Counted from the stretch's first letter, positions 50,247-58,888 are shown. The stretch is DNA of 64,000 bases from Thalassospira tepidiphila MCCC 1A03514 (GCF_001662875.1 NZ_JPVZ01000001.1:248001-312000), one strand, 5' to 3'. Notes: generated from the sequence alone by a model not told the origin. Made by a program: numbers and translations.

Positions 50247-50278
50247 TTTCGGGATGCGGTCGGAACCGCATCCCGAAA
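50247..50278. repeat. 14-bp inverted repeat between narK and nasT
   Basis: TTTCGGGATGCGGT and ACCGCATCCCGAAA are exact complements around a 4-base loop. It lies between the narK stop (50301) and the nasT start (50154), which are on the same strand. On either strand the stem is flanked by T before and A after, so there is no U-tract. It may be an RNA processing or attenuation element or a weak terminator of narK. A small CCCG-TTTG-CGGG hairpin sits at 50222-50233. A GG-N10-GC match for sigma-54 at 50179-50192 would start transcription only about 13 bases before nasT and is weak. Confidence 0.6.
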
Positions 50279-50300
50279 AGATCATATCAAACAGCGTATC

Positions 50301-51665
50301 TTACTCAGCCGGAACCGGCTGCGCTGTACCCGAAGTTCCGAAACGTTCTGACTGCGCCGCATCGAAGCGTGCCTTTTCTTCGGCCTGGGTTTCCGCCGAG
50401 AAACGTACCGCCAAAGCTGCGAACGAGCAGATGATCACGGCCAGACCGAGATACAGAAGACCTTCCTGATAGGTAAGTGCTTCGGACTTGAACAGGAAGC
50501 CTGCTGCGACCGCGCCGGCATTACCGCCCGCACCGACAATACCTGCAACAGAACCAAGCGCCTTGCGGTTAACGAACGGAACAATCCCGAAGGTCGCACC
50601 TTCTGACATCTGAACAAACAGCGAGAAGACGATCATCACCGAAACGGCCACAACCAGTGCTTCCATCTGCGAGAAGGCAACAAGTGCGACGCCTTCGATG
50701 AACAGTGCCATGAACAGGAATTTCACACGACCCGAAAGGCCACCCTTGGCAGCAAATTTGTCAGAGAACACACCGCCCAGCGTACGGGCAAAGATGTTCA
50801 TCAAACCAAACAGACCGGCAATCATGCCAGCGGTTGCCAATGATAGCTCAAACTTGTCGAAGAAATAGATCGCTGCAATGTTGTTGATCGTCAGTTCGAC
50901 ACCAAAGCAGGCGGCATACACCAGGAACAATGCCCAGACACGGTAATCGGAAACGGCTGCCATCATGCCCTTGGCGGCACCGGCAGTATCGTCTTCCGGC
51001 TTAAGCGCGCCACTTTTGCGCATGTCGGCATAGTTGCCTTCCGGGCAATCGGTGGTGAAGACCCAGTACAGCACGGCAACAACCAGCATGATCGCACCCG
51101 GGAACACCATCGCCAAGCGCCAGCCCATGGTTTCAGCCACGCCAAAACCAAGAACCATCGCAAGGATTGCTGGCATGACCATCTGGGTCACGCCACCGCC
51201 AAGGTTACCCCAGCCCGCCGTCGTGGCATTGGCCGTCCCGACAACGTTTGGCGCAAACATCATGGAGGTATGATACTGCGTTATGACAAAGGATGCGCCG
51301 ATGGACCCAATAGCCAGACGGGCAAGCAGGAAGGTTTCATAACTGTCGGCAAGACCGATCAGCATGACCGGAAGCGACCCCAGCACCAGAAGACCGGTAT
51401 AGGTCTTGCGCGGACCGATCTTGTCGCAAAGCGGTCCGATCAGAAGTCGGACCAGAACCGTAATCGCGACCGAGGCAATGATGGTACTGCCGATTTCGCT
51501 TTTGCTAAGACCCAGATCATCGCGCACCAGCGGCATCAGCGGTGCGATCCCGAACCAGCCAAAGAAGCACAGGAAAAATGAAAGCCAGGTGAGGTGAAAA
51601 GTACGCATCTGGACAGTCTTGAGACTGAATAGATTTATGCGTGTAGCCTTGTTCTTGATTTCCAT
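50301..51665 (-). CDS. narK: NarK/NasA-type nitrate/nitrite MFS transporter
   Basis: A 454-residue transporter with 12 helices of the nitrate-nitrite porter family. Both Gly-rich nitrate signatures are present (ATTAGWGNLGGGVTQM in helix 5 and GAGGNAGAVAAGFLF in helix 11), and an Arg follows in helix 2 (VRLLIGPLCDKIGPRKTY). In this locus it should import nitrate for assimilation. It is transcribed away from nirB and has its own sigma-54-like promoter about 250 bases upstream. nasT follows 146 bases downstream on the same strand. Confidence 0.92.
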   Translation of the reverse strand: MEIKNKATRINLFSLKTVQMRTFHLTWLSFFLCFFGWFGIAPLMPLVRDDLGLSKSEIGSTIIASVAITVLVRLLIGPLCDKIGPRKTYTGLLVLGSLPVMLIGLADSYETFLLARLAIGSIGASFVITQYHTSMMFAPNVVGTANATTAGWGNLGGGVTQMVMPAILAMVLGFGVAETMGWRLAMVFPGAIMLVVAVLYWVFTTDCPEGNYADMRKSGALKPEDDTAGAAKGMMAAVSDYRVWALFLVYAACFGVELTINNIAAIYFFDKFELSLATAGMIAGLFGLMNIFARTLGGVFSDKFAAKGGLSGRVKFLFMALFIEGVALVAFSQMEALVVAVSVMIVFSLFVQMSEGATFGIVPFVNRKALGSVAGIVGAGGNAGAVAAGFLFKSEALTYQEGLLYLGLAVIICSFAALAVRFSAETQAEEKARFDAAQSERFGTSGTAQPVPAE

Positions 51666-51913
51666 AACATTGAAGCCCTTCGTTTAGGTCGCGCAGAGCT
51701 TGATGTTTGCTTTGTACGACCGACGGTTTTTCCCCATGGGCCTCATGCTTCATCTGGAAGATGTCCGCAGGCGGCCCGTCATTCGTATCGGAAAGGCTGC
51801 GCGCTCATCGCGCTGCTGTTCCAAACGTCTGATCGTCCGCCGTTGGACGAAGAACTGTGAGCCACCCGTCATTGGGCATGCTTTCGTCAAAGCTGCTCAC
51901 ACGAAACCGGTAT

Positions 51914-51929
51914 TGCAAACACCGCGCCA
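51914..51929 (-). promoter_or_regulatory. Sigma-54 promoter for narK
   Basis: Read on the minus strand, TGGCGC followed by five bases and TTGCA gives the -24 GG (51928-51927) and -12 GC (51916-51915) exactly 10 bases apart, close to the consensus TGGCACN5TTGCW. Predicted transcription start is near 51903, giving a narK leader of about 240 bases. NtrC control under nitrogen limitation is the natural inference. Confidence 0.65.
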
Positions 51930-52179
51930 GTTCTTCCGCGATGCGGGACAATTCCATCAAATGGTTGAAAATAATCATAATTTGACGACCGCATCTGCAC
52001 AGGATGTTTTTCAATGCGACAAAATGACTATTTTTTGCACAAATTTAAATCACTCGCTTTTATTGATGATTATTTTTTAATCACTGCGGTAAACCCAGCC
52101 AAATTCGTCAATCTGCCGAGCAAACCTTTTCATCAATATTTTCAGTTTGTTAAAAGATAATTTTCTCAATCTTCAATTC

Positions 52180-52195
52180 TGGCACGGCACTTGAA
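52180..52195 (+). promoter_or_regulatory. Sigma-54-like promoter for nirB-nirD-nasA-cysG
   Basis: TGGCACG-GCAC-TTGAA matches the -24 half exactly, and the -12 half except that the invariant GC is GA. Spacing is the required GG-N10. The predicted start near 52206 places the NasT-type hairpins at about +58 to +94, which is the expected geometry. The GA mismatch lowers confidence. Confidence 0.55.
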
Positions 52196-52263
52196 TACAT
52201 TGATGCAAGAGCGCGGGCAGTGTCGCCTGCGGCTCCGGCGAAAAAGCCGATTGTATATATAAA

Positions 52264-52299
52264 GAATCCAAAGACGGGTTCACCGGATAACGACGTCCG
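52264..52299 (+). ncRNA. ANTAR (NasT) target: tandem hexaloop hairpins in the nirB leader
   Basis: Hairpin P1: GAATCC (52264-52269), loop AAAGAC, GGGTTC (52276-52281), a 6-bp stem with one wobble. Two bases later P2: CGGAT (52284-52288), loop AACGAC, GTCCG (52295-52299), a 5-bp stem closed by a wobble. Both loops have six bases with A at position 1 and G at position 4, the defining features of ANTAR-binding RNAs. The 3' side of P2 is also the 5' side of the terminator that follows, so the structures exclude each other. NasT binding should allow read-through into nirB. Confidence 0.8.
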
Positions 52300-52345
52300 T
52301 TGCGAAATGCCTCTTTTGAGGGCAGGCCGCATCGGGCGTTTTTTT
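52294..52345 (+). terminator. Regulated intrinsic terminator in the nirB leader
   Basis: CGTCCGTTGCG (52294-52304) pairs with CGCATCGGGCG (52328-52338), 10 of 11 positions counting one wobble; an inner stem TGCCTC/GAGGGCA continues to a TTTT loop. Seven T residues follow (52339-52345). It ends 38 bases before the nirB ATG. Its first six bases overlap hairpin P2, as expected for antitermination. Confidence 0.85.
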
Positions 52346-52383
52346 GTGCCAATTCGCATCCCGCGACGAGGAGCCAGAGACAA

Positions 52384-54855
52384 ATGAACCACGTCACTGC
52401 TGCATTACGAACCGCCAAAGCCCGCCTGGTTGTCATCGGCAACGGCATGGCCGGCATGCGGACCGTTGAAGAAATCCTGAACCGCGCACCGGACAAATAT
52501 GACATCACCGTTTTCGGTGCCGAGCCGCGCGTGAACTATAACCGCATCATGCTGTCGCCACTGTTGTCTGGCGAAAAGGATTTCGACGAAATCGTGATCA
52601 ACACCCCGGAATGGTACACCGAAAACAACATCCATCTTTATTCCGGTGACCCGGTGATCAAGATCGACCGCGACCGCAAAGTGGTGATTTCCAAAAGCGG
52701 AACCGAAACTGAATATGACCAGCTTTTGCTGGCAACCGGTTCTGATCCGATCATCATCCCGGTTCCCGGTCACAAGCTTGACGGCGTAGTCACCTTCCGC
52801 GATGTCGATGATGTCGACACCATGCTGGGTGCTGCTGCTAAGGGCGGCCCGGCTGTCGTCATCGGCGGCGGCCTTCTGGGCCTTGAAGCGGCCGTTGGCC
52901 TGCAATCGCGCGGCATGGATGTCACGGTTTTGCATCTGGCAGGCCATGTAATGGAACGCCAGCTTGACCCGTCGGCAGGTTATCTTTTGGCGCAGGAACT
53001 GGAACGTCGCGGCATTACGGTGATTACCGAGGCCGATACCGCCGAAATCGTTGGCAATGAACATGTTACCGGCGTTCGCCTTAAAGACGGACGCATGATC
53101 CCGGCTGATCTGGTGGTTATGGCTGTTGGCATTCGCCCAAATGGGCGCCTTGCCGCAGACGCGGGTGTTGCAGTCGAACGCGGCATCGTGGTTGACGATG
53201 TCATGACCACCAGTGATCCGGCGATCTTTGCCGTTGGCGAATGTGTTCAGCATCGCGGCCAATGCTATGGCCTGGTTGCCCCGTTGTTTGAAATGGCCAA
53301 ATCACTGGCCGACCACATGGCTGAAATAGACACTGATGGCTATACCGGTTCCATCACCTCGACCAAGCTTAAGGTGACAGGTGTCGATGTCTTTTCCGCA
53401 GGTGATTTTTCCGGCGGCGGCGAGACAGAGGAAATCGTTTTTCGCGATGCCGGTCGCGGCGTTTACAAGCGCATCGTCCTTGAAGACGGCAAGATCAAGG
53501 GTGCGGTCCTGTATGGCGACACGTCCGATGGCGGCTGGTATTTCCAGTTGATGAAAGATGGCGAAGACGTCACCGAACTGCGTGACACACTTGCCTTTGG
53601 TCAGGCATTTGCGGGGGGATCTTCTGGAAACCCTCTTGATGCCGTTGCAGCCCTGCCAGACGATGCAGAGATTTGTGGCTGTAACGGCGTTTGCAAAGGA
53701 TCGATCGTTGCTGCCATCAATGAAAAGAGCCTGACCACCCTTGATGAGGTCAAAGGCCATACCAAGGCATCGGCATCCTGCGGATCCTGTTCAGGCCTTG
53801 TCGAAAACCTGTTGGCCGCAACCCTTGGCGGCGATTATCAGGCCGCGACGGTCAAGCCGATCTGCACCTGCACCGATCATGATCATGACAGTGTCCGTCG
53901 TCTGATCATTGCCAAAAACCTGAAATCAATGCCGGCTGTCATGCAGGAACTGGAATGGAAGTCATCTGATGGCTGCCATGTTTGCCGCCCGGCATTAAAC
54001 TATTATCTGCTGGCGGCGTGGCCGGGTGAGTATGTCGATCACGGTGCGTCACGCTTTATCAACGAACGTGTTCACGCCAACATCCAGAAAGACGGCACCT
54101 ATTCGGTTATTCCGCGCATGTGGGGCGGCTTGACCAACCCGCGCGAACTGCGTGCGATTGCCGATGTTGCCGACAAGTTCGAAATCCCCACCGTCAAGGT
54201 TACCGGTGGTCAGCGCATTGACCTTTTGGGAGTCAAAAAAGAAGACCTGCCGGCCGTCTGGGCCGATCTGAATGCGGCGGGCATGGTATCGGGTCATGCC
54301 TATGGCAAATCGCTTCGAACGGTCAAAAGCTGCGTCGGGCAGGAATGGTGTCGCTTTGGCACACAGATGTCGATGGGCATGGCCGTCGAACTCGAAAAAA
54401 TGACCTGGGGATCCTGGATGCCCCACAAGTTCAAAATGGCCGTATCGGGCTGCCCACGCAACTGCGCCGAAGCAACCATCAAGGATTTCGGCGTTGTGGC
54501 CACCGATGGTGGTTGGGACCTGCATGTTGGTGGCAATGGCGGCATTCATGTCCGTGCGACCGATCTTCTGTGCAAGGTCACAACCGATGACGAAGTTAAG
54601 GAATATTGCGGCGCGTTTATTCAGCTTTACCGCGAAGAGGCGCGTTACCTTGAACGCACGGCCCCCTGGATCGAACGGGTTGGCCTGAAACATGTTCAGG
54701 AACGGGTCGTCGATGACGAAGCCAACCGCAAGGCGCTGTTTGAACGCTTTATGATCAGTCAGAAAACAGCGCAGATTGATCCATGGGCAGAACGCGCATC
54801 CGAAGGCGTTGACGCGCATGAATTCACCCCCCTTTCGATGGTCGCAGCGGAGTAA
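52384..54855 (+). CDS. nirB: Assimilatory nitrite reductase, large subunit
   Basis: An 823-residue NAD(P)H-dependent siroheme enzyme that reduces nitrite to ammonium. Domain order: FAD/NAD reductase (LVVIGNGMAGMRTVEEIL, VIGGGLLGLEAAVGLQSRGMDV; 1-310), a BFD-like 2Fe-2S domain (CGCNGVCKGSI, SCGSCSGL; about 425-490), and ferredoxin-like half plus siroheme/4Fe-4S domains (SCVGQEWCRFG and SGCPRNCAEA supply the four Cys; about 550-790). GAGGAG lies upstream of the ATG at 52384; the open frame extends upstream into the terminator and is not used. The first gene of nirB-nirD-nasA-cysG. Confidence 0.95.
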   Translation: MNHVTAALRTAKARLVVIGNGMAGMRTVEEILNRAPDKYDITVFGAEPRVNYNRIMLSPLLSGEKDFDEIVINTPEWYTENNIHLYSGDPVIKIDRDRKVVISKSGTETEYDQLLLATGSDPIIIPVPGHKLDGVVTFRDVDDVDTMLGAAAKGGPAVVIGGGLLGLEAAVGLQSRGMDVTVLHLAGHVMERQLDPSAGYLLAQELERRGITVITEADTAEIVGNEHVTGVRLKDGRMIPADLVVMAVGIRPNGRLAADAGVAVERGIVVDDVMTTSDPAIFAVGECVQHRGQCYGLVAPLFEMAKSLADHMAEIDTDGYTGSITSTKLKVTGVDVFSAGDFSGGGETEEIVFRDAGRGVYKRIVLEDGKIKGAVLYGDTSDGGWYFQLMKDGEDVTELRDTLAFGQAFAGGSSGNPLDAVAALPDDAEICGCNGVCKGSIVAAINEKSLTTLDEVKGHTKASASCGSCSGLVENLLAATLGGDYQAATVKPICTCTDHDHDSVRRLIIAKNLKSMPAVMQELEWKSSDGCHVCRPALNYYLLAAWPGEYVDHGASRFINERVHANIQKDGTYSVIPRMWGGLTNPRELRAIADVADKFEIPTVKVTGGQRIDLLGVKKEDLPAVWADLNAAGMVSGHAYGKSLRTVKSCVGQEWCRFGTQMSMGMAVELEKMTWGSWMPHKFKMAVSGCPRNCAEATIKDFGVVATDGGWDLHVGGNGGIHVRATDLLCKVTTDDEVKEYCGAFIQLYREEARYLERTAPWIERVGLKHVQERVVDDEANRKALFERFMISQKTAQIDPWAERASEGVDAHEFTPLSMVAAE

Positions 54856-54860
54856 GACAG

Positions 54861-55211
54861 ATGAGCAACACTCTGACATGGGTAGAAGTCGGGCCCGCTG
54901 CCAACATCCCGCAGCAAGGGGCACGCACCCTGCAAACCGAAACGGATCGCATTGCGATTTTCAGAACACTTGATGATCAGATCTTTGCATTGCTGGACCG
55001 CTGCCCGCACAAACAAGGGCCACTGGCACAAGGGATCGTCCATGGCCATTTCGTGACCTGTCCGTTGCATAACATGGTGTTCTCGCTTGAAACCGGCGAG
55101 GCACAGGGGCCGGATGACGGCTGTGCTGCCAAGGTGGAATGCCAAGTCATCGACGGGATCGTGCGTGTTGGCCTGACCGAACTGCAAGCTGGATTGCGCC
55201 ATGCAGGATGA
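54861..55211 (+). CDS. nirD: Assimilatory nitrite reductase, small subunit
   Basis: A 116-residue Rieske-fold protein. Unlike many NirD proteins that have lost the cluster, it keeps both binding motifs, RCPHKQGPL (C-x-H) and CPLHNMVF (C-x2-H), so it may bind a 2Fe-2S cluster. It starts 5 bases after nirB, with GGAG near the nirB stop serving as the ribosome-binding site, and overlaps nasA by 11 bases. Confidence 0.92.
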   Translation: MSNTLTWVEVGPAANIPQQGARTLQTETDRIAIFRTLDDQIFALLDRCPHKQGPLAQGIVHGHFVTCPLHNMVFSLETGEAQGPDDGCAAKVECQVIDGIVRVGLTELQAGLRHAG

Positions 55212-57909
55212 GGTCAAAACAACCTGCCCCTATTGCGGTGTTGGCTGTGGCCTGATCATTTCGCCAACCCGTGATGGATGGGCGGTCGGCGGTGATCCGG
55301 ATCATCCGGCCAATTTCGGGCGGATATGCTCCAAGGGTGCCGCGCTGATCGATACCATCATGGCCGAGGAACAGCGTGATATTCGCCTGCTGGAACCCGA
55401 AGTCGATGGCAAGCAGGTCGCATGGAATGATGCCATTGGCGAAACGGCAAAGCGCCTGCGCGATACCATCGAACAGCACGGCCCGAAATCGGTGGCGTTT
55501 TATGTCTCGGGTCAACTTCTGACCGAAGACTACTATGTCGCAAACAAGCTGATCAAAGGCTTCATCGGATCACCGCATATCGATACCAATTCCCGGCTGT
55601 GCATGGCCTCAACCGTTGTCGGGCACAAACGGGCGTTTGGTGCGGACGTTGTGCCGGGCTGTTACGAGGATCTTGAAATCGCCGATCTGGTCATTCTGAC
55701 CGGATCAAATCTGGCATGGTGTCACCCGGTGCTGAACCAGCGCCTGCGTACGGCCAAGGAAAAGCACGGCACAAAGATCGTCGTGATTGATCCTAGGCGG
55801 ACGGCAAGTTGCGATATTGCCGATCTGCACCTGCCGATCAAACCAGGCAGCGACGTTGCCCTGTTTAACGGGTTGCTGGCCTGGCTTGATCAAACCCGCA
55901 ATACCGACCTTCGTTACGTGGCCCGTCATGTGACCGGCTACGAACACGCCGTGGCAGAAGCACGTGCTGACTGCCCCGATATCGAGACAACCGCAGAAAA
56001 ATGCGGGCTCGACACCCATGAAAGCGCTGATGAACTCGGCTCGGGTCTGGGAAGATTGGAAACGTTCTTTAACTGGTTTGCCGCCTTTGAACGCACTGTG
56101 ACGGTGTTCTCGCAAGGGGTAAACCAGTCCTCAAGCGGATCGGACAAGGTCAACTCGATCCTGAATTGCCATCTGGCAACCGGTCGCGTCGGAAAACCGG
56201 GTTCAAGCCCGTTTTCCGTCACCGGCCAGCCCAATGCCATGGGCGGACGCGAAGTTGGCGGGCTTGCCAATCAGTTGGCGGCCCACATGAACCCCAATGA
56301 CCCGGTTGATGTTGATCGCGTGCGTCGGTTCTGGAAATCCGATGTTCTTAAACAGGGCGAAGGATACAAGGCGGTTGATATGTTCCGCGCCATTGAACGT
56401 GGGGAAATCAAGGCTGTGTGGATCATGGCGACCAATCCGGCAGTCAGCCTTCCGGATGCCGATCGCGTCCGGCTTGCGCTGTCGCGCTGTCCGCTCGTGA
56501 TTGTTTCGGACGTTGTGAACGATACTGATACATTGCGCCATGCCGACATCAAACTCCCCGCTGCCGGTTGGGCCGAAAAATCGGGCACGGTCACCAATTC
56601 CGAACGCCGTATTTCGCGCCAACGCCCGTTCCGTCAGGCCCTAGGCAATGCCAGGCCAGACTGGTGGATCATGTCCGAAGTCGCCAAGGCCATGGGCTAT
56701 GTCAAGGCGTTCAAATACAAGGACCCAAGCGACATCTTTGCCGAGCACGCCGCCCTGTCGGAATTCGAAAATGATGGCACACGTGCCTTTGATATCGGTG
56801 CATGGCACAAGGCCAGAAAATCGGTCTATGACAGTATGGAACCGTTTCAATGGCCGGCCTCGCGCAAATCTCAGCCTGCGAATGGCGCAACCCGTCTTTA
56901 TGGCGATGGCATCTTCAGCACATCAAGTGGTCGTGCCAAGATGCTTGGCCTTACCCACAGCTGCCCGCAATCTCAAACCAGCCGGGAATATCCCCTGATT
57001 GCCAATAGCGGTCGTTACCGCGATCAATGGCACACCATGACGCGCACGGGCACTGCCGCCCGGCTCAGCGCGCATCGCCCTGAACCGTTGCTTGAAATTC
57101 ACCCAAAGGATGCTGCGCTTTACGGCCTTTCTGATGGCGGGATCGCGCGGATCAAAAGCCCGCATGGCACTGCATTGATGCGGGTGGCAATTACGGATGC
57201 ACAGACACCAGGACAGGTTTTCGTTCCGATGCACTGGAACGATGTCTTCTCGGCCGCGGGTGGGATTGGTCGACTACAGCCCCCCAATGTTGACCCCCAC
57301 TCCGGCCAACCCGAAAGCAAACATATTCCGGTCACCCTCGAACCGTTTAGCGCCAAATGGCAGGGATTGCTGTTTTCAAGTACGCCGGTCGATCTTTCCA
57401 AACTGCCCTACTGGGTCGGTGCGACCGGACCGGGCAGCATGGTCTACGAAATCGCCGGCGATGCCCCGATCCTGTTTAAATCCCTTTTGCCGATTGCCGC
57501 AAACAGGGACGTTGAGCAGATCATTGAATATTCCGACGCCAACAAGGGTGTCCATCGGTTTGCCCGCCTCGAGGGTGATCGCATTACCGGGGCGCTGTTT
57601 GTCGGCCCTGATCGCCCGGCACTTGGTCGTGACTGGGTTTCAAACCTGTTTGGTGCGGATGCCATCGCACCGGTTGAACGCAACGCGCTTCTGGCCGGGC
57701 GGATGCCCGATGCCGGGGCGATCAATGATCGCCTGATTTGTTCGTGCTTCTCGGTTGGCTTGGCCGCAATCAGCAAAGCCATCTCTGAACAGAATGCCGT
57801 AACGGCGACCGATATCGGCCGCCTGCTTCAGGCCGGAACAGGATGCGGATCCTGCGTGCCGGAGATAAAGGAGATTCTCGATGACGTATTACCGCGCGCC
57901 GCAGAATAG
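55201..57909 (+). CDS. nasA: Assimilatory nitrate reductase, catalytic subunit
   Basis: A 902-residue cytoplasmic molybdoenzyme. Cys9, Cys12, Cys16 and Cys43 bind the N-terminal 4Fe-4S cluster (CPYCGVGC...ICSKG); the Mo-ligand Cys is in NSRLCMASTV; TGSNLAWCHP and TGQPNAMGGREVGGLANQL are typical bis-MGD contacts. Residues about 845-900 form a BFD-like 2Fe-2S domain (ICSCFSVG, GTGCGSC), as in Klebsiella NasA. It reduces nitrate to nitrite for NirBD. It begins inside nirD and overlaps cysG by 29 bases. No dedicated NasC/NasB-type reductase subunit is encoded here. Confidence 0.94.
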   Translation: MQDEVKTTCPYCGVGCGLIISPTRDGWAVGGDPDHPANFGRICSKGAALIDTIMAEEQRDIRLLEPEVDGKQVAWNDAIGETAKRLRDTIEQHGPKSVAFYVSGQLLTEDYYVANKLIKGFIGSPHIDTNSRLCMASTVVGHKRAFGADVVPGCYEDLEIADLVILTGSNLAWCHPVLNQRLRTAKEKHGTKIVVIDPRRTASCDIADLHLPIKPGSDVALFNGLLAWLDQTRNTDLRYVARHVTGYEHAVAEARADCPDIETTAEKCGLDTHESADELGSGLGRLETFFNWFAAFERTVTVFSQGVNQSSSGSDKVNSILNCHLATGRVGKPGSSPFSVTGQPNAMGGREVGGLANQLAAHMNPNDPVDVDRVRRFWKSDVLKQGEGYKAVDMFRAIERGEIKAVWIMATNPAVSLPDADRVRLALSRCPLVIVSDVVNDTDTLRHADIKLPAAGWAEKSGTVTNSERRISRQRPFRQALGNARPDWWIMSEVAKAMGYVKAFKYKDPSDIFAEHAALSEFENDGTRAFDIGAWHKARKSVYDSMEPFQWPASRKSQPANGATRLYGDGIFSTSSGRAKMLGLTHSCPQSQTSREYPLIANSGRYRDQWHTMTRTGTAARLSAHRPEPLLEIHPKDAALYGLSDGGIARIKSPHGTALMRVAITDAQTPGQVFVPMHWNDVFSAAGGIGRLQPPNVDPHSGQPESKHIPVTLEPFSAKWQGLLFSSTPVDLSKLPYWVGATGPGSMVYEIAGDAPILFKSLLPIAANRDVEQIIEYSDANKGVHRFARLEGDRITGALFVGPDRPALGRDWVSNLFGADAIAPVERNALLAGRMPDAGAINDRLICSCFSVGLAAISKAISEQNAVTATDIGRLLQAGTGCGSCVPEIKEILDDVLPRAAE

Positions 57910-58888
57910 CACTCTGAACGCCACGGCACCTCGGGCAACCACCGATCAGCCGGACGAAAAATTCGCCTACTTCCCGGCATTTGTGAAAGTGCAGGGCAAG
58001 AAGGTCGTTGTGCTTGGGGGCGGCGAAGTTGCCGCAGGCAAGCTCCGCCTTCTGCTGCGCAGTCACGCCGATATCACAGTGATTGCGCCTGAAGTGTGCG
58101 ATGACGTTGCAAACATGCACAATGCCGGTCAGATCACATGGGAACGTGCCCCGTTTGTCGATACCATGATTAATGGCGCGATCATGGTGTTTGACGCGAC
58201 GGACAATCCCCACCTGACCAAGCGGGTCGAGGCCGCAACCAAACGACGCAACATCTTGCTGAATGTCGTCGACAAGACCGCGCACTGCGATTTCATTGTG
58301 CCCGCCATTCTTGATCGCGCACCGATCATGATCACGATTTCGACGGGTGCCTGCGCCCCGGCACTGGCACGCATGTTAAGGCAACGACTTGAAACCGTGT
58401 TCCCGGCAACCTTGTCAAACATTGCCAAAATCGCCCGTGATGCCCGCGAAACCGTGGCCGCACATTTAAGCGACAGCCTGTCACGACAGCGCTTCTGGAC
58501 CCGGTTTTTCCAAAACACCCTGCGCGCGGACAACACCGGCAAAGTCACACCCGATGACCTCGCACATGAACTCCGCACCTTTGTCCCGCAAGGCAGCAGC
58601 GCAACCGTGCCATCCGGCCAATCCTTGCAGGTCACGATCAGCGCCGATAACGCCTATGACATCCCGCACGGTGTTGCCGGCAACATCGAGACAGCCGATA
58701 TCATTTTCCACGACGACGACGTGGCACCCGACATCCTTGCGCTGGCCCGCCGGGATGCGACCCTCATCAGCATGAGTCCGTCTAGCGACAAACACGGCGA
58801 AATACCCGACACCGGATTGGCGATCAGCAAACAGATCCAGTTCTTCACCCAACAGGGCATGAACGTCCTGCGGCTTTGTCGAAACTGA
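57881..58888 (+). CDS. cysG: Siroheme synthase N-domain (precorrin-2 dehydrogenase/ferrochelatase) with truncated methyltransferase stub
   Basis: A 335-residue protein. Residues about 28-230 are the CysG N-terminal bifunctional dehydrogenase/ferrochelatase (VVVLGGGEVAAGKLRLLL, VFDATDNPHLTKRV, NVVDKTAHCDFIVPAI, ISTGACAPALARMLRQRLE). Residues about 250-335 resemble only the first 85 or so residues of the uroporphyrinogen III methyltransferase domain (IETADIIFHDDDVAPDILALARRD), without its GAGPGD motif, and the protein stops at NVLRLCRN where GGDPFxFGRG should follow. It therefore cannot methylate uroporphyrinogen; that step must be encoded elsewhere. AAGGAG precedes the ATG by 7 bases. The last gene of the nitrate operon. 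Confidence 0.88.
   Translation: MTYYRAPQNSTLNATAPRATTDQPDEKFAYFPAFVKVQGKKVVVLGGGEVAAGKLRLLLRSHADITVIAPEVCDDVANMHNAGQITWERAPFVDTMINGAIMVFDATDNPHLTKRVEAATKRRNILLNVVDKTAHCDFIVPAILDRAPIMITISTGACAPALARMLRQRLETVFPATLSNIAKIARDARETVAAHLSDSLSRQRFWTRFFQNTLRADNTGKVTPDDLAHELRTFVPQGSSATVPSGQSLQVTISADNAYDIPHGVAGNIETADIIFHDDDVAPDILALARRDATLISMSPSSDKHGEIPDTGLAISKQIQFFTQQGMNVLRLCRN

Noticed and set aside
51865-51876. Hairpin CCC-AATGAC-GGG (minus strand) in the narK leader, with A1/G4 hexaloop
   Set aside because: Only three strong pairs, the neighbouring hairpin lacks an A1/G4 loop, and no terminator follows; not enough for a second NasT target, though it deserves a look when the nirB leader is tested.
51805-52014. 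Open frame of 69 codons on the minus strand upstream of narK
   Set aside because: It runs through the sigma-54 promoter and has no ribosome-binding site.
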